From JAVJRN01 sp040218415 (lineage in GTDB: Bacteria > Bacteroidota > Bacteroidia > Cytophagales > Cyclobacteriaceae): a stretch of DNA of 64,000 nt. Where the stretch lies: contig JAVJRN010000021.1 of the NCBI GenBank assembly GCA_040218415.1, positions 62,001-126,000 of the forward strand, in the 5' to 3' direction. The first letter of the stretch is position 1. The number at the start of each line of letters is the position of its first letter. The translations under genes and the position numbers were made by a program. Positions 18,628-25,640 of the stretch are shown piece after piece. The notes under the pieces are model-generated. The model did not search any database. It was not told the DNA's origin and saw nothing but the letters and a program-made list of their open reading frames with translations.

Positions 18628-18771
18628 GTTGCCAAAGAGGTTTTTACGCTAACAAAGTCAATTCCTGGATTCTGCGTACTCATTGCTGAGCTGGTAGGTG
18701 AGCCGGAAAAAATGAATATTAGTCGTAGCAAGACGTTAGGACAGTACTCGATCCATGGAATTTTAATCTAG
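18628..18771 (+). pseudogene. possible relic of an IS110-type transposase C-terminus
   Basis: A 47-codon open stretch without a start codon reads VAKEVFTLTKSIPGFCVLIA then ELVGEPEKMNISRSKTLGQY. The SIPGF.VL.A pattern followed by a Leu..Tyr box resembles the Transposase_20 domain of IS110-family transposases (SIPGxGxxTA.. LxSYAG). It is bounded by a TAG before and after and has no flanking inverted repeats. The match is by eye and weak. It is the only mobile-element trace I could find in the window. Confidence 0.3.
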
Positions 18772-18901
18772 GTTGAAATAACCGTTTTTAGAATTTTCCA
18801 TACTTATTAAATGAACTCAAGTTTAGCAGTCTTTTATTTAAAGAAACCTTCCAATCATTGTAATTTTAGCAATTACATTTGCCCAAGATTTAAATACGAC
18901 T

Positions 18902-19519
18902 TTGACTCAAAACGGAAAAAAATTCAAATTCACAGAACTTCAAGATGAACTTGTAGGAGAGATGGTTCACGCTGCGATAGATAAATCAGTCAGCGCCATG
19001 GGCCAAATGCTCAAGATTCGTGTGGGTGCTGGAAAAATAGAGTACGGACCAGAAGAAATTCCCGAGATTCCAGAACTGGAAGAGTTGGGTCGATTTAAAG
19101 TACATTTGGTTAAGATGCTATTCAAAGGAGACATCAATGGCGCTTTTTATTTTATCATGAACGACCATGAAGTAGAGTTGATCAATTCTGTTTGTCTTCC
19201 CGACCAGTTAAAATCAGATATACGATCTGAAAATAAAATGATGAAACATGGTTTCATGTCAGAAATTGAAAATGTAATTGCGGCTTTATGCACCAAAGAA
19301 ATGTCTGAGTTTCTCGGTGCGCAAATGCAAGTTCAAGTGCCCGAAATCAACATTATGCAAGGCGATGACATCAATGAATACTTATTCAAAGAAAATCGTG
19401 ATTTAAAAACTGCATTTTATGTGAAATCGATGCTTGAAGGGCAGGTAGTAAATGTTGCCCCTATTTTTCTGTGGCTAGTTGATGAAAGTTTCCTTACTAT
19501 CCTCAACTTAAATACCTAA
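18902..19519 (+). CDS. CheC/CheX-like chemotaxis phosphatase-family protein
   Basis: 205 residues with a TTG start (no ATG lies upstream in frame; an ATG at 18962 preceded by GGAGAG is a possible shorter start). EMVHAAIDKSVSAMGQMLKI opens the CheC-like fold, and MSEIENVIAALCTKEMSEFLG carries the Glu-x2-Asn signature of the CheC/CheX/FliY phosphatases. The mid part (GRFKVHLVKMLFKGDINGAFYFIMND) fits the strands of that fold. The second CheC active-site half is not visible, as in CheX. It probably dephosphorylates a receiver domain. There are no chemotaxis or motility genes nearby; the CheB-CheR fusion is 14 kb away. A small membrane gene follows 4 bp later. Confidence 0.75.
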   Translation: MTQNGKKFKFTELQDELVGEMVHAAIDKSVSAMGQMLKIRVGAGKIEYGPEEIPEIPELEELGRFKVHLVKMLFKGDINGAFYFIMNDHEVELINSVCLPDQLKSDIRSENKMMKHGFMSEIENVIAALCTKEMSEFLGAQMQVQVPEINIMQGDDINEYLFKENRDLKTAFYVKSMLEGQVVNVAPIFLWLVDESFLTILNLNT

Positions 19520-19523
19520 GCTG

Positions 19524-19706
19524 ATGAATCCGAAAACAATAAGATCGCTGAGCTACTTGGGCGTATTATTGGTGATGGTCATGAGCTTGGCCTATGCTTA
19601 TACCTCTTGGCAAAATGGCACACCAAAATGGAATTTCTTAGTTCTTGGAATGGGTATCGCTATCCTATTGACCATGAACTTATTGGTAAAGAAGAAAAAA
19701 AAATAA
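19524..19706 (+). CDS. small two-helix membrane protein
   Basis: 60 residues: a short N-terminal polar part, a first helix (YLGVLLVMVMSLAYAYTS), a WQNGTPKWN turn, a second helix (FLVLGMGIAILLTMNLLV) and a KKKKK tail. The 4-bp gap after the CheC-like gene and the shared direction suggest a bicistronic unit. No family recognised. Its stop and the recR stop on the other strand are one base apart. Confidence 0.6.
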   Translation: MNPKTIRSLSYLGVLLVMVMSLAYAYTSWQNGTPKWNFLVLGMGIAILLTMNLLVKKKKK

Positions 19707-19707
19707 C

Positions 19708-20313
19708 CTAATCAGCGAATAAAGTTCGAGAAGCAATGCTCCTTCCCAGAGTGATCTCATCGGTATATTCCAGCTCGCCTCCAACCGGAATTCCTCGCGC
19801 AATGGTAGACACTTTTACGCCTTTCTCTTTCAATACCTTGGAGATATAAAAGGCGGTGGTATCTCCTTCCATGGTTGAACTCAGTGCAAGAATGACTTCT
19901 TTCACGTTTGATTCATTATCGATTCTACCAATCAAGGTCTGAATATTCACATCGTCAGGGCCAATGCCATCCATAGGTGAAATCCTTCCTCCTAGCACAT
20001 GAAATAAACCTGTATACTGGCCTGTATTCCTGATAGCCAAAACATCAGGCGTATCCTCCACTACGCAGATGGTCGTCTCATCGCGTGCCATCGTTTTGCA
20101 AGTGCAATCTTCAATATCCGCGATAATGTGACAAGTGCGACAATATTTGATGTTTTGACGAAGTTTGTTGAGCGAAAGAGAAAGGTCGGAAGTCTGCTCT
20201 ACTGGTTGTTTCAACAAATGCAGCGCCAATCTTAATGCGGTTTTCTTTCCTATTCCGGGAAGCCGAGATATTTCTTCTACTGCATCTTCCACTACTTTTG
20301 ATGGATATTCCAT
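19708..20313 (-). CDS. recR: recombination protein RecR
   Basis: 201 residues, the normal length. A helix-hairpin-helix start (EISRLPGIGKKTALRLALHLL) precedes the Cys4 zinc finger (CRTCHIIADIEDCTC). The Toprim domain has ICVVEDTPDVLAI, YTGLFHVLGGRISPMDGIGPDD and EVILALSSTMEGDTT. A C-terminal KVSTIARGIPVGGELEYTDE follows. It works with RecO/RecF to load RecA at gaps. It starts directly after the clpS stop, so the two are co-transcribed. Confidence 0.96.
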   Translation of the reverse strand: MEYPSKVVEDAVEEISRLPGIGKKTALRLALHLLKQPVEQTSDLSLSLNKLRQNIKYCRTCHIIADIEDCTCKTMARDETTICVVEDTPDVLAIRNTGQYTGLFHVLGGRISPMDGIGPDDVNIQTLIGRIDNESNVKEVILALSSTMEGDTTAFYISKVLKEKGVKVSTIARGIPVGGELEYTDEITLGRSIASRTLFAD

Positions 20314-20607
20314 CTACTCAATAGTCGCTTTTATCCCTGCTTCGGTAATGCCTTCCCGCATAGGTTTCAGCTCATGATAAGTTCCATTTTTCACCGAGCA
20401 TTTACCCTTGAAATGAATAATGTGAGTGCATTGTTCGGCTTGAAGTGTGTCGTGCTTGCAGACTTTAACAAGAATATTGGTGACATGCTCAAAGGTGTTG
20501 ACCTCATCATTGTACACCACCAAGGCTTTTAAATCTTCTGTATCCTGATCCTCTGCTACTTCTACAAGCTCTTCTACCTCATATTCAAAATCCATTCTAA
20601 AATCCAT
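20314..20607 (-). CDS. clpS: ATP-dependent Clp protease adaptor ClpS
   Basis: 97 residues from the ATG at 20607; the longer frame to 20709 adds 34 residues unlike the family. ALVVYNDEVNTFEHVTNILVKVC holds the YNDxxNxFxxV hallmark, and EQCTHIIHFKGKCSVKNG holds the second half. An N-terminal acidic extension (EVEELVEVAEDQDTED) is normal for the family. ClpS delivers N-degron substrates to ClpAP or ClpCP. It ends one base before recR begins. Confidence 0.9.
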   Translation of the reverse strand: MDFRMDFEYEVEELVEVAEDQDTEDLKALVVYNDEVNTFEHVTNILVKVCKHDTLQAEQCTHIIHFKGKCSVKNGTYHELKPMREGITEAGIKATIE

Positions 20608-20796
20608 GATGTAAAAATAATGTATGTCTATAAATTCAACGAATGATATTGGAAATACTAAAATTCGCTTTTTTGAATTAACTGGAAAAGACCTTGATGG
20701 TTCAATCAATTACCCATATTCCTCTCTCCATTTTATACAGAAAAATTAACTTGCCGTCTGCTTAGTATTAAGTTAACCTTCAACCTGTAATCAAGC

Positions 20797-22239
20797 ATGA
20801 GTCCGAGCATCGTTGGTTTAGTTATCTTCCTTTATTTTTTCGTATTGGTGGGCATTTCCTTTATTACCTCAAGAAACGCCTCTTCTGAGGATTTTTACAC
20901 GGCCAGCCGTCAATCTCCGTGGTATCTGGTGGCGTTTGGAATGATTGGCGCTTCCCTTTCTGGGGTCACGTTTATTTCTATTCCCGGAGAAGTCGGCAAT
21001 AGCTTTTTCAACTATTTTCAGGTCGTTCTTGGTTATCTGCTCGGTTATGCGGTGATCAGTAAGGTGCTTTTACCGCTCTATTATGAAATGAATCTGGTCT
21101 CCATTTACACCTATCTCGAAGATCGATTCGGTTTTTGGGCGTATAAATCTGGAGCTGCTTTTTTCTTGTTATCGCGCGTTATTGGTGCTGCCTTCAGACT
21201 TTTTTTGGTCGCCAGTGTGCTGCAGATTACCTTTTTCGATGCTTTTGGAATGCCATTTTGGGTGTCTGTGCTGAGTACAGTACTACTAATTTGGTTATAT
21301 ACTTTTCGTGGCGGTATCAAAACGATTGTTTGGTCCGATACACTACAGACTACTTTTATGCTTGCGGCAGTGGTCATTACCATTTTATTTATCAAAGATG
21401 AACTGAACTGGTCTTTCTCAGACATGGTCACCAGCATAGTAGCCGATGAAAGAAGTACTATTTTCAACTGGGACTGGCAAAGTAGCCGATTCTTTTTCAA
21501 GCAGTTTTTCGCAGGTACTTTTATTGCGATCGTGATGACCGGACTCGATCAGGACATGATGCAAAAAAACCTGACCTGCCGAACGCTGGCCGACGCACAA
21601 AAGAATATATTTTGGTTTTGTACTACATTGGTTTTCGTGAACCTCCTCTTTCTATGTATGGGTTTGCTTCTTTATCAATATTCTGAAATCAATGCAATTG
21701 CGATACCGAGCAGAACAGATTATCTCTTCCCAACTTTAGCGATTAATAACTTCGATACCTTGGGCGCTATCGTGTTTCTATTGGGTATTACTGCGGCGGC
21801 TTATTCCAGTGCAGATAGTGCGCTTACCTCTTTAACAACCTCTTTTTGTGTTGATTTTCTAGGTTTTCAACCCGCTAAAGCGGCTAATAAAAAAAATACC
21901 CGGATGCTGATCCATATGGGATTTTCTCTTTTACTTTTCCTTGTCATCATCATTTTTCAAACAATCAATGACCAGAGTGTGATCACTGCGGTATTCATAG
22001 CCGCCGGCTATACTTATGGTCCACTTTTGGGACTTTTTAGCTTTGGCTTGCTCACCAAAAAGAAAGTGCGCGATACATACGTTCCCTTCGTTTGTATCGC
22101 AAGTCCTATATTATCCTACATCATAAACCTCAACTCGGTAGCGCTTCTCTGGGGTTATAAGTTCGGTTTCGAAATATTGATCTTAAATGGATTGCTCACT
22201 TTTCTTGGCTTATTATTAATCAGTCATCGAGATAAATAA
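20797..22239 (+). CDS. sodium:solute symporter (SSS family)
   Basis: 480 residues with about 13 hydrophobic helices. N-terminal helix: SIVGLVIFLYFFVLVGISF. The early loop SSEDFYTASRQSPWYLVAFGMIGASLSGVTFI is the SSS signature that contributes to the Na+ site. Further on are AFRLFLVASVLQ, FAGTFIAIVMTGLDQDMMQ and AAAYSSADSALTSLTTSF, the conserved helix-8 Ser/Ala motif. Substrate not predictable. Its last 16 bp overlap the end of the convergent membrane gene. Confidence 0.92.
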   Translation: MSPSIVGLVIFLYFFVLVGISFITSRNASSEDFYTASRQSPWYLVAFGMIGASLSGVTFISIPGEVGNSFFNYFQVVLGYLLGYAVISKVLLPLYYEMNLVSIYTYLEDRFGFWAYKSGAAFFLLSRVIGAAFRLFLVASVLQITFFDAFGMPFWVSVLSTVLLIWLYTFRGGIKTIVWSDTLQTTFMLAAVVITILFIKDELNWSFSDMVTSIVADERSTIFNWDWQSSRFFFKQFFAGTFIAIVMTGLDQDMMQKNLTCRTLADAQKNIFWFCTTLVFVNLLFLCMGLLLYQYSEINAIAIPSRTDYLFPTLAINNFDTLGAIVFLLGITAAAYSSADSALTSLTTSFCVDFLGFQPAKAANKKNTRMLIHMGFSLLLFLVIIIFQTINDQSVITAVFIAAGYTYGPLLGLFSFGLLTKKKVRDTYVPFVCIASPILSYIINLNSVALLWGYKFGFEILILNGLLTFLGLLLISHRDK

Positions 22240-23516
22240 AACGGTATAGAGATTTTACTGTTTCTTATTGACACGGGCATTTGAACATGAAGGGTATGGT
22301 TTCCTTCATGTAAATCCGACAGATTGATGACGGTTTTAAAAATGGTCTTGGCGGGTTGTTGCCTTCTCGCAAGGATAAAGTCAACTTTGTGATCTAAAGA
22401 GTCTATACGCACTTTCGTACGTTCCTGTAAACAGGCTAGAATCTTGTCAACATTTTCAGACCTGTCAAACGCTTCCGGATAGGTCAGCTCATTGAAACTA
22501 AAAGTTGCATAATTTCTCCAGTTTAGTCCACGCTCCTCGAATGGAGTAATTCCGCAAGCACTAATCAAACTATCCTCCAAATCATAAGTCACTGGTATAC
22601 TGAGTTCAAGGTGGTTTTTATCAATAATATAAGACGGTATAAAGGGATTTTGTACCGTCACATTTTCTCTTTGAACGATTTCCTCATCGTACATTAAAGG
22701 ATGCGATACATTACCCGAAAACTCTTCAGAAATTGCATCTGTCGGGTAAAATCCACTGTCAGTATAGCCGAGATTAAATAAGAACAATGCAAGAAAAATA
22801 TAAAACGGTAATAATATTCCAATAATGTATCTCGGCAAACTATGGATAAAAGTGTAGTAAATACCACGATATAGAAAGGACAAGGTAAGCACATTGAAAG
22901 TCCAATAAACTGGTACATATACGTACTGAAAATATTTCCATCTAATACGCTTGATTCTGCCCAAAGAGAAAAAGTCAAAGGCATATATCAACATGAAACC
23001 CGCAAATCCATAGGAGAATATTTCGGGTAAGCCAGACCCATCTATCCCTTCGAGAATCAAAACGAAACTGATAAACGAAAAACAAAAGGCAAATAGTGAC
23101 AAAAATGAAAAGGCAAACAATGAAGAACTGATTTTATCGATAAGTCGAATATGCTTATCCAAATTGAGCGATCTACCCACTACCTTTTGAAAATAGTCAC
23201 TGTACTTACTTAAATCATGGTTCTCCTGTGGGAAGGCAGATTTTAATCCCATCAAAGACAACCAGTAAATACGTAGGGTGAAGTGAATGACTATAGACAA
23301 TGGCATGATGGTGGAGAGATACAACCCCGCTACGGCCAGCCCGATCAAAAGTGGAGAACTATTCGGCACGTTGGCATTGATAGCCCCCGTAATGAGGCCA
23401 GCTATGCCATCATCCATTTTTAATGCGGCAAAAATGATTGCAGCTGAGAGCAAGATTTCCAATTCACTGTTTTGCTTAAAAAACAGATATCTCTTTTCCT
23501 TATTTTCTTCAATCAT
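22224..23516 (-). CDS. multi-pass membrane protein of unknown function
   Basis: 430 residues. The first ~270 hold six or seven hydrophobic segments (ELEILLSAAIIFAALKM; LLIGLAVAGLYLSTIMPLSIVIHF; LFAFSFLSLFAFCFSFISF; YIIGILLPFYIFLALFLFNLG). The last ~160 are a soluble domain, probably periplasmic, rich in beta-strands (HLELSIPVTYDLEDSL; KTIFKTVINLSDLHEGNHTLHVQMP). No family recognised. It begins with a 4-bp ATGA overlap with the alkyltransferase-like gene upstream, so it is translationally coupled to it. It ends 16 bp inside the convergent symporter gene. Confidence 0.75.
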   Translation of the reverse strand: MIEENKEKRYLFFKQNSELEILLSAAIIFAALKMDDGIAGLITGAINANVPNSSPLLIGLAVAGLYLSTIMPLSIVIHFTLRIYWLSLMGLKSAFPQENHDLSKYSDYFQKVVGRSLNLDKHIRLIDKISSSLFAFSFLSLFAFCFSFISFVLILEGIDGSGLPEIFSYGFAGFMLIYAFDFFSLGRIKRIRWKYFQYVYVPVYWTFNVLTLSFLYRGIYYTFIHSLPRYIIGILLPFYIFLALFLFNLGYTDSGFYPTDAISEEFSGNVSHPLMYDEEIVQRENVTVQNPFIPSYIIDKNHLELSIPVTYDLEDSLISACGITPFEERGLNWRNYATFSFNELTYPEAFDRSENVDKILACLQERTKVRIDSLDHKVDFILARRQQPAKTIFKTVINLSDLHEGNHTLHVQMPVSIRNSKISIPFYLSR

Positions 23517-23845
23517 ATCAGTTCTTCTATAGGATCCCAGTACACATGATCCATGTTTTGCACTTTGTCATTCTTGATTTCTACTCCTTCGGCTTCTAGC
23601 AGTTCTTGCATGGTCGTTGGCGTTACAAAATGATTTTTACCGGTCAAAACGCCAGCGCGATTCACCACCCGATGAGCCGGAACATCCGGCAAACCATGTG
23701 CGTTATTCATGGCCCAACCAACCATTCTGGCACTGCTTTTCATTCCTAGATATGCGCCGATGGCACCATAGCTCGTTACCCGTCCGGGAGGAATAAGCTT
23801 GACCACTTCATAAACATCCTCGAAGAAATTCGTGTTATTTGTCAT
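23513..23845 (-). CDS. alkyltransferase-like protein (ATL, MGMT family without the reactive Cys)
   Basis: 110 residues, only the C-terminal DNA-binding/active-site domain of O6-alkylguanine-DNA alkyltransferase. IPPGRVTSYGAIGAYLG is the HTH start and SARMVGWAMNN includes the arginine finger. The active-site motif reads VPAHRVV instead of PCHRV, so the alkyl-accepting Cys is Ala. That makes it an ATL: it binds and flips O6-alkylguanine and hands it to nucleotide excision repair instead of repairing it. It is the first gene of a two-gene unit with the membrane protein. Confidence 0.92.
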   Translation of the reverse strand: MTNNTNFFEDVYEVVKLIPPGRVTSYGAIGAYLGMKSSARMVGWAMNNAHGLPDVPAHRVVNRAGVLTGKNHFVTPTTMQELLEAEGVEIKNDKVQNMDHVYWDPIEELI

Positions 23846-23880
23846 AGAATCAAATCATAATCACCATTAAACTTAATCGA

Positions 23881-24558
23881 ATGTCGCAAAATATCATAGT
23901 AACTGGCGCAAATGGCAACTTGGGTTCAGCCATAGCTGACAAGCTTGTAGCAGAAGGCTTTCATGTCATCGGACTGGTCCGATATGGAAGTAAAAAGCCA
24001 AACCCTTCAGTCGATTATTACGACATTGATCTTACTTCTGAAAAATATGTTAAAGACGTATTTGAAATGATCGAAAGAAATCTTGATTCCCTTTCTGGAG
24101 TGGTTTGCACAGTTGGAGGATTTGCCATGAATAGCTTGGAGGACACCACTGCAGATGACTTGGATAAAATGTGGAATCTCAATTTTAAAACCACGTTTCT
24201 TACGGCTCAGGCTAGTGCCGCATGGATGAAAAAGGCCGGTGGTGGAAATCTGATTTTCACAGGCGCTCGACAAGCGGTTGCTGGCGGAGCAAGTGGTGTT
24301 TTGCCTTATGCTATTTCAAAAGGAGCCGTGATTCAACTGGCCGATATTATCAATGAAACAAGTAACGATACTGGCGTTAAAGCCTCTGTCATCATTCCAA
24401 GTATTATTGACACTCCGCAAAACAGAGAAGGCATGCCCGATGCTAACTTTGATCAATGGGTGAAGCCAGAAGAGATTGCCGAGTCAGTCGCTTTCCTTTT
24501 GAGTGAAAAAAGCAGTCCCCTTAGAGGAACAGTACTGAAAATATATGGAAAGAGTTGA
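23881..24558 (+). CDS. short-chain dehydrogenase/reductase
   Basis: 225 residues with the classical SDR layout: cofactor motif TGANGNLGSAIADKLVAEG near the start, CTVGGFA at the NAG-equivalent position, and catalytic Tyr and Lys in YAISKGAV. Asn is in NLNFKTTFL, and the usual Ser region is FTGARQAVAGG. The Gly-rich loop favours NAD(P)(H); substrate unknown. Divergent from the ATL gene with only 35 bp between the starts, so the promoters overlap. Confidence 0.9.
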   Translation: MSQNIIVTGANGNLGSAIADKLVAEGFHVIGLVRYGSKKPNPSVDYYDIDLTSEKYVKDVFEMIERNLDSLSGVVCTVGGFAMNSLEDTTADDLDKMWNLNFKTTFLTAQASAAWMKKAGGGNLIFTGARQAVAGGASGVLPYAISKGAVIQLADIINETSNDTGVKASVIIPSIIDTPQNREGMPDANFDQWVKPEEIAESVAFLLSEKSSPLRGTVLKIYGKS

Positions 24559-24572
24559 TCTAAATTGTCAAG

Positions 24573-24597
24573 CTTGGAGGTTTTGAAAACCTCCAAG
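24573..24597. terminator. 25-bp perfect palindrome after the SDR gene
   Basis: CTTGGAGGTTTT and AAAACCTCCAAG flank a single central G, giving 12-bp perfect arms 15 bp after the SDR stop. It can end transcription from the SDR gene, and from the acetyltransferase gene on the other strand. The same AACCTCCAAGGTTT-type palindrome is, from memory, a dispersed repeat in several Bacteroidota, so it may also be a REP copy. Confidence 0.6.
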
Positions 24598-24629
24598 GTT
24601 TAAACAGAAATACGTTATGTTTTTCTAGC

Positions 24630-25085
24630 CTATTTGATGATCTTCTCCATTACCACCTTAAAAATACCTTGAGGAAGTGGGTATTCTCTTACAATTTCAA
24701 ACCCAAATTTCCTGTAAAGGCTGATGGCAGGAATGTTCTCTCTGCCTGTTTCCACGACATACTTTTTACTTGGAAATTCGTCAAAAATAAAAGCCATCAT
24801 TTTTGCTCCTATGCCTTGTTGGAAATAGTCAGGATCAACAACAAAACTATTTATCTTGGTTGGCTCACCACTTGTGACCTCTACAGCTGCCGCCAAATAA
24901 GGCCCCTCATAGTAACCATAGAAAACGGAATTGGCCTGTCGTATTTGGCCAGAAAGTCTTTTCAACGGTGGAAAAACTTCATCCGGCACTTTCAATAATC
25001 GTCCTTCAAAAGGATAAGACCGTTGAAAAACGCGATAAATTTTGTCTGCCTGTTCTGGTTCCTTATGATTGATTTTTCGAATCAC
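24630..25085 (-). CDS. GNAT-family N-acetyltransferase
   Basis: 151 residues. A GTG start immediately follows the toxin stop (TAAGTG). Strand 4 and the acetyl-CoA loop read KINSFVVDPDYFQQGIGAKMMAFIFDEF, which is the Q/RxxGxG/A motif. The later part (VVETGRENIPAISLYRKFGFEIVREY) is the normal NxxAxxLYxKxGF motif. Direct abutment with the upstream toxin gene suggests it is the third gene of the antitoxin-toxin operon, or at least read through from it. Substrate unknown. Confidence 0.85.
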   Translation of the reverse strand: MIRKINHKEPEQADKIYRVFQRSYPFEGRLLKVPDEVFPPLKRLSGQIRQANSVFYGYYEGPYLAAAVEVTSGEPTKINSFVVDPDYFQQGIGAKMMAFIFDEFPSKKYVVETGRENIPAISLYRKFGFEIVREYPLPQGIFKVVMEKIIK

Positions 25086-25373
25086 TTAAGACAGATTAAG
25101 GTTTTGTCCGGTATCCCAAATGGTTAATACTTCAATTGCATCGATCGAAACCGAATAAAACAATAAATAATCCCTTACAATTTTAACACGAACTCCGTCT
25201 ATATCTGTTTTCCTTCCGGTTTTAGGATAACGCGATAGTAATTCAGTAGCCTTAATAAATAGGGCATTGAGCTTTCTGCTATATTGCTTGCTAGAATTTC
25301 TCTCCTCCCAATAAATTAAAATCTCTTTCCTTTTTTGCTGTGCTAACGGCGACCATATTATTTTGAGAGCCAT
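25086..25373 (-). CDS. RelE/ParE-family toxin
   Basis: 95 residues. MALKIIWSPLAQQKRKEILIYW is the standard N-terminal ParE/RelE motif (W/F-S..A...L..I..YW). LFIKATELLSRYPKTGRKTD carries the P.xGR box, and VKIVRDYLLFYSVSIDAIEVLTIWDTGQN the C-terminal I..I.D.R-like strand. It would inhibit gyrase (ParE) or translation (RelE); which of these cannot be decided by eye. It overlaps the antitoxin gene by 16 bp. Confidence 0.85.
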   Translation of the reverse strand: MALKIIWSPLAQQKRKEILIYWEERNSSKQYSRKLNALFIKATELLSRYPKTGRKTDIDGVRVKIVRDYLLFYSVSIDAIEVLTIWDTGQNLNLS

Positions 25374-25597
25374 TTTTCTATCTCACTATTCACTTGATCG
25401 TTTGGAATACCTTGATGATTATTGAGCTGGAATTTGGCAGTAGATATTTCATCTCTTTGTTCTTTTGAAACAATGTAGACTGTATCATCAACATCCACCT
25501 CAAGCAATCTATTAAGTTCATCAAGAACATCCATATCTTGAATTGACTTAATGCGATCAATGAGCTTTGACTTAATGTTGCTTTCAATGTTTGCCAT
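25358..25597 (-). CDS. antitoxin partner of the RelE/ParE toxin
   Basis: 79 residues from the ATG at 25597 (MANIESNIKSKLIDRIKSIQ); the longer frame to 25666 reads into the 3' end of pyruvate carboxylase and adds unlikely WWW residues. It is a short, acidic, helical protein (DMDVLDELNRLLEVDVDDTV) with a C-terminal tail (NDQVNSEIEKWLSK) that would wrap the toxin. No classical HTH or RHH is evident. The order antitoxin then toxin and the 16-bp overlap are typical for type II modules. The gap to the pyc stop is 43 bp on the same strand. Confidence 0.8.
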   Translation of the reverse strand: MANIESNIKSKLIDRIKSIQDMDVLDELNRLLEVDVDDTVYIVSKEQRDEISTAKFQLNNHQGIPNDQVNSEIEKWLSK

Positions 25598-25640
25598 AAC
25601 CAAATTTAAAAATATTAACCCAAATTCTCGTTCAAAAATT

